This document shows positions 1-6,896 of a stretch of DNA of 10,954 bases, piece by piece (position 1 is the first letter of the stretch; every line of letters begins with the position of its first letter). Under the pieces are notes generated by a model. The model was not told the origin of the DNA. It did no database searches and was given only the letters and a program-made list of their open reading frames with translations. The translations under genes and the position numbers were made by a program. Source of the stretch: Fimbriimonadaceae bacterium (GTDB lineage: Bacteria; Armatimonadota; Fimbriimonadia; Fimbriimonadales; Fimbriimonadaceae); NCBI GenBank assembly GCA_022842565.1, contig JALHPH010000023.1, positions 1-10,954 on the forward strand, in the 5' to 3' direction.

Positions 1-660
1 TCCCGTGCGCGATTCGGGCACTGCGAGCAACCGTGTGATCACAGCGCCGTCCTCTTCGTTGGTCACTTTCATATTATCACGTTCTCCGCCAACCTGGTAG
101 CAAATGATGCCAATGTCCTTTAAAAGGGCGGCATCATCGGTGGCGTGGGGGTCTGGATTCTGGTAAGCCAGCATCAAATCGCTCAGGCGCGCAGCTTGGG
201 GAGTTTGCACGCTCACCAGCTTGTCGCGCGGAATCACCTCGTGAGTCTCTCGGTGCCGCAGGGTGTCGGCGATGGGGAGCACTGGAATCACTGCCGCGTT
301 GGTATCCAGCGCGCTCAGCACCCGGTCGATCAGTTCGCTCGAGACGCCGGGGCGGGCGCCGTCGTGAACCAACACGTGTGTAACCCGCTTTGGGAGCGCG
401 GCGAGCCCGTTTTGAACGCTTTGCTGCCGGGTGGCGCCGCCCTCGGTGACGGCAAAACCCGCTTCACGGACCTGCGGCGCGAGATCGGGCCGGGCGACCA
501 CGATGACGTGCTCTACACCTGGATGCCCGGCAAATGCTTCGGCGCTCCAGCACCAAAGGGGAACGCCCGCGACTTCAAATTGAAGCTTGTCAGAGCCGAA
601 TCGCGTACCCGAACCGCCGCACAAAACCAACGCGGCAACGGTGGGCTTACCTTGGGCCAC
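1..660 (-). CDS. ispD: IspD, 2-C-methyl-D-erythritol 4-phosphate cytidylyltransferase (partial, probably IspDF fusion)
   Basis: This enzyme joins CTP and methylerythritol phosphate to give CDP-methylerythritol in the cytosolic MEP isoprenoid pathway. The reading frame was translated by hand: 220 codons are present and no stop is reached at the window edge. Residues 13-25 (LCGGSGTRFGSDK) are the nucleotide-binding glycine-rich loop, with R20 and K25 matching the catalytic Arg/Lys of the family. VHDGARP is at 98-104, PRDKLVSVQTPQ at 144-155, TDD at 174-176 and ERDNMKVTNEEDG at 193-205, with K198 in the conserved Lys position. The usual IspD domain ends near residue 212. The last residues, PESRTG, resemble the start of IspF (R-[IT]-G-x-G-x-D-V-H), so a bifunctional IspDF is likely but is cut off here. 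The start is taken as GTG at 660; GTG at 672 is an in-frame alternative. The gene overlaps the stop of the upstream PIN/TRAM gene by 14 bases, suggesting translational coupling. Confidence 0.93.
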   Translation of the reverse strand, partial: MAQGKPTVAALVLCGGSGTRFGSDKLQFEVAGVPLWCWSAEAFAGHPGVEHVIVVARPDLAPQVREAGFAVTEGGATRQQSVQNGLAALPKRVTHVLVHDGARPGVSSELIDRVLSALDTNAAVIPVLPIADTLRHRETHEVIPRDKLVSVQTPQAARLSDLMLAYQNPDPHATDDAALLKDIGIICYQVGGERDNMKVTNEEDGAVITRLLAVPESRTG

Positions 661-1741
661 GCCGCCGCCCACGATAGGTCTCTTGCTCGTCGGCCCAACC
701 GGGTGCCTCGGCAAAGATCATTTTGCCGCGCTCGGTCTGATGGACTTGGGTCACCACGGCTTCGATCTCGGTCCCCAAGAACTTTCGCCCGCCTTCAATC
801 ACGACCATCGTGCCGTCATCCAGATAGCCGACGCCCTGCCCCATCTGCGAGCCTTCTTTGTAGACCAGGATCGACAGGTTTTCGCCAGGAAGGATGGTTG
901 GACGAAGCGCCAGCGCGAGCTCGTTGATGTTCAGAACTTTGACGTCTTGAAGCGCAGCGACTCGGTTCAGGTTGTGGTCGTTGGTCACCAGTACGCCGCC
1001 CAGCGAGCGTGCCAGGCGGACGAGGCGTGCGTCCACATCCTCGCCCTGCGGCGGAGCCAATCGGTCGTGGTTCGCCACTTCCATCTGGTCGCTGCTCTGG
1101 AGTTGCTTGAGCGCATCCAGGCCCCTCTTCCCGCGTTGTCGCTTGAGCGAATCGCCGCTATCCGCGATACGTTGGAGCTCTTCCAGAACGAACTTGGGCA
1201 CGTACATCCGCCCGTCCAGAAAGCCCGCTTGGACGATATCGACAATGCGCGCGTCGATGATCACGCTGGTATCCAGAACCTTCAGGTCCGACCGCCGCCC
1301 CCGCCCCGCGTTCCTACTCCAGGGGAGCATGTCATCAATGCTCCGCAGCGCATAGACGGCCACGCACGCCACCAGCAGCATCATTCCCGCGCTCAGCAGC
1401 GCCGCCGGAATCGCCCCTTGCTGCGAGAAAAGCACCCCAAACGGCACGGTGACGATGACACCGAAAAAGGTGCCGATAAAAATGTTGACTCGGTCACCGG
1501 GGTGCAGATGATCCCAACCGGCAATGGCGCGCTCGAAGCCGTTGCCAAAAACGGCCGCTCCCAGCGCAAGCCCTAGGGCCGCAAGCGCAGCGCGAGTGAT
1601 GGGGTCATAGGCGGCCCGCTCGGGTTCGGGGATCCGGCTCCAACCGTAAATCTGTTGCAGCAGCATCGGCAGGTAAGTGAAACACACAAACCCGCCGACG
1701 ACTGCACCGATGATGAAAAGAGAGACCCTCAGAAACCGCAA
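647..1741 (-). CDS. yacL: YacL-like membrane-anchored PIN/TRAM domain protein
   Basis: This is a 364-residue protein of the Bacillus YacL type. Hydrophobic segments at about 5-27, 51-68, 85-105 and 110-132 form an N-terminal membrane region. A cytosolic PIN (putative RNase) domain follows at about 153-275: it begins KVLDTSVIIDARI, and D157, E188, D237 and D255 (in TNDHNLN) are the likely metal-binding acids. A TRAM domain, probably nucleic-acid binding, covers about 285-345 with QGVGYLDDGTMVVIEGG. The acidic site is intact, so nuclease activity is plausible, but the substrate of this family is not known to me. The start is TTG at 1741, with an AGGTG Shine-Dalgarno a few bases upstream at the end of the preceding gene. 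A YacL homologue beside ispD is also the arrangement in Bacillus (yacL-ispD-ispF), which supports both assignments. Why a PIN protein travels with isoprenoid genes is unknown. Confidence 0.9.
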   Translation of the reverse strand: MRFLRVSLFIIGAVVGGFVCFTYLPMLLQQIYGWSRIPEPERAAYDPITRAALAALGLALGAAVFGNGFERAIAGWDHLHPGDRVNIFIGTFFGVIVTVPFGVLFSQQGAIPAALLSAGMMLLVACVAVYALRSIDDMLPWSRNAGRGRRSDLKVLDTSVIIDARIVDIVQAGFLDGRMYVPKFVLEELQRIADSGDSLKRQRGKRGLDALKQLQSSDQMEVANHDRLAPPQGEDVDARLVRLARSLGGVLVTNDHNLNRVAALQDVKVLNINELALALRPTILPGENLSILVYKEGSQMGQGVGYLDDGTMVVIEGGRKFLGTEIEAVVTQVHQTERGKMIFAEAPGWADEQETYRGRRRGPR

Positions 1742-1749
1742 GAAAGCAC

Positions 1750-3186
1750 CTACTTGGTGTATATAACCTCACGCACGCTCAGCTTCGCCCCAGAGAGCAC
1801 CGTGAAGGTGAAGCCCTCCTCGACATTGCCATGCGCAAGTTTCAGGTGTGTAGCGTCGAAAGGTCGCGTCGCTCGTGTGGGGTCGAACGGCATCCAGCGT
1901 GCACCCGTGAAAACCTCTACCCAAGCGTGGTAGTAAAAACGGTCGCCCTCGTAGATCAATCCGCTGACCAATCGGGTGGGCAACCCAGCGGCGCGCATGA
2001 TCGTGGCGGCTAGGATCGCGTAGTCGCGGCAGACCCCAACCTTCGTGTCCATGATCTCATTGGCATTGCGGAGTACGCCGATGCTGGCGTCGGTCGACAT
2101 GATGCCCCCTACATAGCGGCTAATCTTGTCTGCGGCGCGGTAAGCGTTCAGTTCGCCGCCGACGATCTCGCTGGCAATTTCTTTGAATCGGGGCTGATCG
2201 CTCGGAATGTGCAGGCCGGGCTTGGTCCAGAGCGGCTCGGCACGACCCACCGCGGCGATGCTGGCGGATTGCCGCTCGGCGTCCTGCTGACCTGAGCGGG
2301 TTGCGTTGGGAGGGGCGATGGTCACGCGCCAGCCGCTGCCATGCTTTCGCACCCAGTGCCCTGTTTCGTTGGGCAAACGGCTGAGATCAATTCCGGAAAT
2401 CTCCAGCGTCAGGCGGCTGACCATATTGCTTTCGAGCGCGGGCTCCGGGATCAGCGCGTTCAATTGGCCAAGATCGGTGGTCCCAACGCCCTTCATGTTC
2501 AGCGCCACCTCCTTGGAATCGGGCAGCATGACGAGCCCGAGTGCCCCTTCGACCTTCAATACATCTCCTTTGTTGCTCAGGTAGATGCGGGTGAGGGCTC
2601 TCGGGTCCTCAATCTCAATGAGTTGCGCGGTCGCCTTCACTCCGCGCACGTCGGTGGTCGTCTGCCCACGTGTGGTGACTTTGTTGACGACCAGCGTGAT
2701 CGTCGACGGGTCCAAAACGTGGACCGTCCGGGTCGCGCCCTTCACGACCATGCCATCCCGAACTATCGCACCGGTCACGTCGTCCACCAACACCGCGCCA
2801 GCCGGAATCGGGATTTCCCGCTGCATGGTCTGGCCGCCGTTGTCGACCGTGACCTTGATGGACTGCTGGCCGTAGACCGCGTTCACCACTTGGGAGCGAC
2901 CATTGCTGACCATTTCGTAGCGCAAGGTCTTGGGGCGACCGCTGGGGTCTACCACGGAACGTGTGGCGATGGTGATGGACATAGGCGTGTCCATCAAGCC
3001 GATCCGCATCACCGTTTCTGATTCCACCAGCCGGTTCTCATCGGCGGTCTCGGATTCGCGGCTGAAGGAGTGGCCGACTTTGTTGCCACCCAGGTAGACC
3101 GAGTACCACGCCTCCTCTGCGGCCGAGCAGATTGAGCAAAGGAGTCCCAGGGCCAGTGAGTGAGCCATGCGCCAGCGTGTCATCAT
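1750..3186 (-). CDS. Exported transglutaminase-like (cysteine protease-fold) protein
   Basis: This is a 478-residue protein. The N-terminus has basic residues (MTRWR) and a hydrophobic core (about 8-20), then CSAAEE, which reads as a Sec signal peptide cut near residue 22-23. Residues 25-300 look beta-rich and I recognise no domain there. The C-terminal part, about 330-440, is a transglutaminase-like core with the full catalytic triad: C386 in GVCRDYAI, H420 in YYHAWVEV and D435 in PFDPT. Members of this superfamily may cross-link proteins or act as peptidases or peptide amidases; which applies here is not visible. The start is ATG at 3186, with a second ATG at 3183 and another at 3168, and I see no clear Shine-Dalgarno for any of them. 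It is first in a minus-strand operon and is followed after eight bases by the PIN/TRAM gene. It diverges from topA. Confidence 0.85.
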   Translation of the reverse strand: MMTRWRMAHSLALGLLCSICSAAEEAWYSVYLGGNKVGHSFSRESETADENRLVESETVMRIGLMDTPMSITIATRSVVDPSGRPKTLRYEMVSNGRSQVVNAVYGQQSIKVTVDNGGQTMQREIPIPAGAVLVDDVTGAIVRDGMVVKGATRTVHVLDPSTITLVVNKVTTRGQTTTDVRGVKATAQLIEIEDPRALTRIYLSNKGDVLKVEGALGLVMLPDSKEVALNMKGVGTTDLGQLNALIPEPALESNMVSRLTLEISGIDLSRLPNETGHWVRKHGSGWRVTIAPPNATRSGQQDAERQSASIAAVGRAEPLWTKPGLHIPSDQPRFKEIASEIVGGELNAYRAADKISRYVGGIMSTDASIGVLRNANEIMDTKVGVCRDYAILAATIMRAAGLPTRLVSGLIYEGDRFYYHAWVEVFTGARWMPFDPTRATRPFDATHLKLAHGNVEEGFTFTVLSGAKLSVREVIYTK

Positions 3187-3250
3187 GAAGTGTAAACGGC
3201 TCTATGCTTCGGTTCGTTGCCCCAAAACACGTTTTCGCGGTGAAACCGAG

Positions 3251-3280
3251 TTGACAGGCCGCCTGCATCGTTGGTAGCAT
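3251..3280 (+). promoter_or_regulatory. Predicted sigma-70-type promoter of topA
   Basis: A perfect TTGACA box (3251-3256) is followed after 18 bases by TAGCAT (3275-3280), which matches four of six -10 positions. TG at 3272-3273 gives an extended -10 (TGGTAGCAT). A transcript from about 3287 would have a leader of roughly 38 bases before the topA ATG. The site lies in the 138-base spacer between the divergent transglutaminase-like gene and topA. I could not find an equally convincing promoter for the minus-strand operon in the same spacer. Confidence 0.5.
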
Positions 3281-3324
3281 CGTGCCGCCGCAACCACGTG
3301 TTCTCACGTAAGGCGCAACGCACT

Positions 3325-5976
3325 ATGTCCAAACTTGTCATTGTTGAATCGCCCGCCAAAGCAAAAACCATCAGCCGGTTCCTCGGTCCGGAATATGATG
3401 TTTTGGCGAGCTTTGGGCATGTCCGCGACCTCCCCGAGAGCGCCAGCGACGTCCCACTTGAACTTAAGAAAACCAAATGGGGGAAACTAGGGGTCAATAT
3501 TGAGGGTGACTTCGAACCTGTCTATATCGTGCCCGATGACAAGAAGCGGCACGTTGACTCCTTAAAGAAAGCGGCCAAGGGCGCCACCCACTTGTTGCTG
3601 GCGACGGATGAAGATCGCGAAGGCGAGTCGATTAGCTGGCACATTCTTGAACTGCTGAAGCCGAATAAGAAGGTCAGCGTTTCCCGCATCGTTTTCCATG
3701 AAATCACGCCAGAGGCGATTCAGTCGGCGCTCAGCAGCCCCAGGCAAGTTGATCTTGATTTGGTGAAGGCGCAAGAAACGCGTCGCGTTTTGGACCGGCT
3801 GTACGGTTACACTCTCTCGCCGGTTCTCTGGAAGAAAGTAGCGCCCAAGCTCTCGGCGGGGCGCGTGCAGAGCGTGGCTGTACGGCTTTGCGTCGAGCGC
3901 GAGCGAGAGCGAGCCAGGTTCCGCAGCGCGGAATATTGGGACCTCTCCGCCGTGCTGGGGGCCAAGGACGGTCAGTTTGAATCGAAGTTGGTGCGGGTGC
4001 AAGCCAAGCGCGTGGCGACTGGCGCATCTTTCGATCCCACGACCGGGCAACTGAGCGAAGATCATCTGTGGATCGATCAGCCCATGGCGGAGGGACTCGC
4101 TGACCGCGCTCGCAAAGCTGAGCCCTGGAAGGTCACCAAGCTGGATTCCAAGCCCGGCACCGAAACGCCGCCCAAGCCGTTCACCACCTCCACGCTTCAG
4201 CAAGAAGCCGCTCGCAAGCTGCGGTACACCACGAAGCGCACCATGCAGGTGGCGCAGGGGCTTTATGAGGGCGTCGATTTGCGGGGCGAGCGCGTCGGTC
4301 TCATCACGTACATGAGAACCGACAGTCTGAACCTCGCTGACCGGGCGTTAGAGCAGGCTCGCGAAGTGATCCGCGATCTCTACGGTGCGGAGTATCTGCC
4401 CGATAAGGCGGTTCGTTATAAGACCAAAGCAAAGGGCGCGCAAGAAGCCCACGAAGCCATTCGCCCGACCGACTTGGGCCGCCGTCCAGCGGACGTCAAG
4501 CCGTTCCTCACTTCCGAGCAGTTCGCACTCTATGAGCTCATCTGGAAGCGAACGATTGCATGCCAAATGGTCGCTGCACGGCTCCGCCGCACGCAAGTGG
4601 AAGTGGAAGTCAGCGCTCCCGAAAAGCTCACGTTTGCAGCCAGCGGCAAGGAAATCCTTTTCCCTGGGTTCCTGCGCGCCTATGTGGAGGGTTCGGATGA
4701 CCCCGAAGCCGAGCTGGAAGGAACCGAGAAGGTCCTGCCGATGCTGGAAGTCGGGCAAGTACTCGATCTCCGTGAGCTGAAGGCACTGGAGCACCACACC
4801 AGCCCGCCCGCCCGATACACTGAAGCCAGCCTCATTAAGAAACTGGAGGAAGAGGGCATCGGCCGACCGAGCACCTACGCCTCCATCATCACCACCATCC
4901 AAGATCGTGGCTATGTTTTCAAGCGCAACGCCGAAATGGTCCCAACCTGGACGGCCTTCGCGGTAACAACGCTCCTGGAAGAGAACTTCTCTGAGCTGGT
5001 TGATCTCGCGTTCACCGCTCGCATGGAAGAAGAGTTGGACGAAATTGCCGAGGGCGAGATGAACTCGGTCCAGTATCTGAAGCAGTTTTTCTTGGGTCAG
5101 GGCGAGCGTAAGGGACTCAGCCAGCAAGTGGACGAGAAGACCCCGGACATCCCTTATCCGGCGATCCCGCTGGGCGAGGACCCCGAACACAAGATGGGTG
5201 TCGCGGTGAGAATTGGCCGCTACGGAGCGTTCCTTCAGCGGGGCGAGGGTGGCGACGGTCATCGCGCATCGGTACCAGGCGATTTGCCCCCGGCAGACCT
5301 CTCGCTGGAAGGTGCTCTTGCGATCCTGAATGGCCAGGCCAAGATGCAAAGCGCCATCACCCTGGATTCCGAAACAGAACGTGAAATTTTTGCCCGCAAA
5401 GGCCGGTTTGGCGACTATCTTGAGATGTCCCTCACCGAAGACGAAATCGCTGCCGGAGAAAAGCCGCGCCGCGCCTCGTTGCCACCCGGAATGAAGATCA
5501 CGGAGCTCACTCCAGAGGACGCACAAGTCCTGATCCGGTTCCCCCGCGCCCTAGGCGAGACCGAGGATGGCCTGCCGATTATCGTGCAGATCGGGCGATA
5601 TGGCGCATTTGTGAAGGGCGGCGAAGAGATTCGCAACGTGGGCGACTGGCGCGCCGCCGCAGAGTTGACGCTGGAAGAAGCACGCGAACTACTGAAGCAA
5701 CCCAAAACTTATGCCAGGGGCGGAGTCGCCAAGACGCGCGTCGCAGTGGCTCCACTCAAGGAGTTCGGCAAGCTAGAAGGCGCTGAGGGGCCGGTGAAGG
5801 TGCTCGACGGCAAGTACGGCCCGTATGTCACCGACGGCAAAACGAACGCCACCCTGCCGAAAGGCACGACGCCCGATGACCTGACCGTCTACGAAGCCAT
5901 CCAGCTGCTCCTGGCGCGCAAAGCCCAACCCAAAAAGACAATAAAGAGGAACACCGGTCGCCGCGGCACCCGTTAA
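3325..5976 (+). CDS. topA: DNA topoisomerase I (type IA), zinc-finger-free C-terminus
   Basis: TopA relaxes negative supercoils by cutting one strand and passing the other through. The protein is 883 residues from ATG 3325, where MSKLVIVESPAKAK is the standard N-terminus; an upstream TTG extension has no family support. AAGG at 3310-3313 is a weak ribosome site. The Toprim domain (about 2-130) carries E8 and the metal-binding D95, D97 and E99 in TDEDREGE. The catalytic tyrosine is Y329 in GLITYMRTDS, with R331 beside it. GIGRPSTYASI (511-521) is the conserved core motif. The C-terminal third has four repeat cores: GRYGAFLQ (631-638), GRFGDYLE (693-700), GRYGAFVK (757-764) and GKYGPYVT (829-836). 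It ends in a basic tail. Only two cysteines are present (C189, C413), both outside this region, so the zinc ribbons of E. coli TopA are absent. The peroxidase gene follows on the same strand. Confidence 0.98.
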   Translation: MSKLVIVESPAKAKTISRFLGPEYDVLASFGHVRDLPESASDVPLELKKTKWGKLGVNIEGDFEPVYIVPDDKKRHVDSLKKAAKGATHLLLATDEDREGESISWHILELLKPNKKVSVSRIVFHEITPEAIQSALSSPRQVDLDLVKAQETRRVLDRLYGYTLSPVLWKKVAPKLSAGRVQSVAVRLCVERERERARFRSAEYWDLSAVLGAKDGQFESKLVRVQAKRVATGASFDPTTGQLSEDHLWIDQPMAEGLADRARKAEPWKVTKLDSKPGTETPPKPFTTSTLQQEAARKLRYTTKRTMQVAQGLYEGVDLRGERVGLITYMRTDSLNLADRALEQAREVIRDLYGAEYLPDKAVRYKTKAKGAQEAHEAIRPTDLGRRPADVKPFLTSEQFALYELIWKRTIACQMVAARLRRTQVEVEVSAPEKLTFAASGKEILFPGFLRAYVEGSDDPEAELEGTEKVLPMLEVGQVLDLRELKALEHHTSPPARYTEASLIKKLEEEGIGRPSTYASIITTIQDRGYVFKRNAEMVPTWTAFAVTTLLEENFSELVDLAFTARMEEELDEIAEGEMNSVQYLKQFFLGQGERKGLSQQVDEKTPDIPYPAIPLGEDPEHKMGVAVRIGRYGAFLQRGEGGDGHRASVPGDLPPADLSLEGALAILNGQAKMQSAITLDSETEREIFARKGRFGDYLEMSLTEDEIAAGEKPRRASLPPGMKITELTPEDAQVLIRFPRALGETEDGLPIIVQIGRYGAFVKGGEEIRNVGDWRAAAELTLEEARELLKQPKTYARGGVAKTRVAVAPLKEFGKLEGAEGPVKVLDGKYGPYVTDGKTNATLPKGTTPDDLTVYEAIQLLLARKAQPKKTIKRNTGRRGTR

Positions 5977-6049
5977 ATAAAGCATGAACCCGGTCGCAAT
6001 GTGGTCCATGATCTGCGCCTCTGCTAGCGTCTTCTTTGGCGGTGGTGCC

Positions 6050-6538
6050 ATGAGCTTTTTCGACCACAAGGTCAAGAACATCGACGATAAGCCCGTCGAA
6101 ATGGGCGCCTATAAGGGCCGAGTGGTGATGGTGGTGAACACCGCCAGCCAATGCGGCCTCACACCGCAGTACGAAGCGCTCGAAAGGGCCTATCGAGAAT
6201 TCAAACCGAAGGGCTTTGTGGTCATCGGCTTTCCTGCCAACAACTTCCGGGGTCAGGAGCCAGGCACCAACAAAGAGATCAAGCAGTTCTGCGTGGAGAA
6301 CTACAAGGTCACCTTCCCAATGATGGCGAAGGTCAGTGTTGGCGGTAAGGATCAAGCCCCAATCTATGAGTGGCTCGTCGCGCAATCGCCAGAACCGGAA
6401 GTCCAAGTCCGGTGGAATTTTGAAAAGTTCCTCATCGACCGCAAAGGCGATGTGCGCTACCGTTTTGATCCGCGTACGCGGCCAGACGATCCCAAGGTCC
6501 GTGCGGCCTTGGCTACCTTGCTCGCCGAACCCCGCTAG
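6050..6538 (+). CDS. Glutathione peroxidase family protein (cysteine-type thiol peroxidase)
   Basis: This protein reduces hydrogen peroxide or lipid peroxides. Bacterial cysteine-type members usually use thioredoxin rather than glutathione, so that is the inferred donor here. From ATG 6050 the protein is 162 residues and begins MSFFDHKVKNID, like most relatives. The peroxidatic cysteine is C35 in NTASQCGLT, Q69 lies in GQEPG, and W122/N123 lie in RWNFEKFLID, completing the usual active-site set. C81 in QFCVENY is at the position of the resolving cysteine in plant-type enzymes. The commonly seen FPCNQF motif reads FPANNF here, so that extra cysteine is missing. An earlier in-frame ATG at 5984 would add 22 hydrophobic residues (MNPVAMWSMICASASVFFGG...), possibly a weak signal sequence. 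I prefer 6050 for length and for GGTGG just upstream. The gene follows topA and converges on the rhodanese gene. Confidence 0.9.
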   Translation: MSFFDHKVKNIDDKPVEMGAYKGRVVMVVNTASQCGLTPQYEALERAYREFKPKGFVVIGFPANNFRGQEPGTNKEIKQFCVENYKVTFPMMAKVSVGGKDQAPIYEWLVAQSPEPEVQVRWNFEKFLIDRKGDVRYRFDPRTRPDDPKVRAALATLLAEPR

Positions 6539-6545
6539 GCCTAGC
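6534..6545. other. Perfect 12-base palindrome between convergent stop codons
   Basis: GCTAGGCCTAGC reads the same on both strands. It covers the stop of the peroxidase gene (TAG 6536-6538), the whole six-base gap, and the first base of the rhodanese stop (6545-6547 on the minus strand). There is no U-tract on either side and no loop, so it is not a normal intrinsic terminator. It may be a coincidence of paired TAG stops. Confidence 0.6.
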
Positions 6546-6874
6546 TAGTAAACTACCATCGACGGGTCGAGTTCTTCGGCCCAACGGTTGATGCCGCCTT
6601 CTAGGTTATACACTTCTTCAAATTCAGCGGCGAGAAGGTACTCGGCAATTTGCCCCGACCTGCCGCCGGTCCGGCAATAGACCACAATCGGCATGTCGCG
6701 CGGCAAGTCGTCAAGATGAGCAGGCACATCACGCATTCGAATGTGAGTGTCGCCCTGTAGAACGCTGATTTGGCGTTCGTGCGGTTCCCGCACGTCCAGC
6801 AGAACGAATTTCCGGCCTTCGTCTTGCCAACTTTGGAGCGCGTGCACGTCGATGTGCGGCAAGTTTGAACTCAT
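6545..6874 (-). CDS. Single-domain rhodanese-like sulfurtransferase
   Basis: This is a 109-residue protein consisting of one rhodanese domain. Family members carry a persulfide on the active-site cysteine and pass sulfur to thiol acceptors. LLDVREPHE (25-33) is the CH2A-type motif of the domain, and the active-site loop is CRTGGRS at 67-73 with C67 catalytic. NLEGGINRW (90-98) is the conserved C-terminal motif. No signal peptide or membrane segment is seen, so it is probably cytosolic. The open frame runs further upstream, into the 3' end of recG, but that extension is basic low-complexity shadow sequence. ATG at 6874 gives a normal domain boundary. It starts 22 bases after the recG stop on the same strand, probably in the same transcript, though I see no good Shine-Dalgarno. 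The physiological partner cannot be told from context. Confidence 0.92.
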   Translation of the reverse strand: MSSNLPHIDVHALQSWQDEGRKFVLLDVREPHERQISVLQGDTHIRMRDVPAHLDDLPRDMPIVVYCRTGGRSGQIAEYLLAAEFEEVYNLEGGINRWAEELDPSMVVY

Positions 6875-6896
6875 GGTTCGGAGTCTACCAGTGGGC

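Noticed and set aside
145..1576. Long plus-strand open frames (260 and 329 codons) opposite ispD and the PIN/TRAM gene
   Set aside because: They lie antisense to two clearly recognisable proteins, have low-complexity Arg/His/Pro-rich translations and match no family I know; this is expected in GC-rich coding DNA.
2341..3021. Plus-strand open frame of 226 codons opposite the transglutaminase-like gene
   Set aside because: It is a shadow of the true minus-strand gene, whose catalytic triad and signal peptide are intact; the translation has no motif.
3187..3260. A promoter for the minus-strand transglutaminase operon (TTTGGG...TAGAGC)
   Set aside because: Both boxes match the consensus poorly, so I could not support a call; the operon promoter remains unidentified.
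3271..3324. TTG-initiated 18-residue N-terminal extension of TopA
   Set aside because: The added residues are not found in TopA proteins, and the TTG overlaps the predicted -10 region of the promoter; ATG 3325 gives the canonical N-terminus.
4348..5526. Minus-strand open frame of 392 codons inside topA
   Set aside because: It is long, but entirely antisense to conserved TopA core sequence with every motif intact; there is no ribosome site or recognisable domain.
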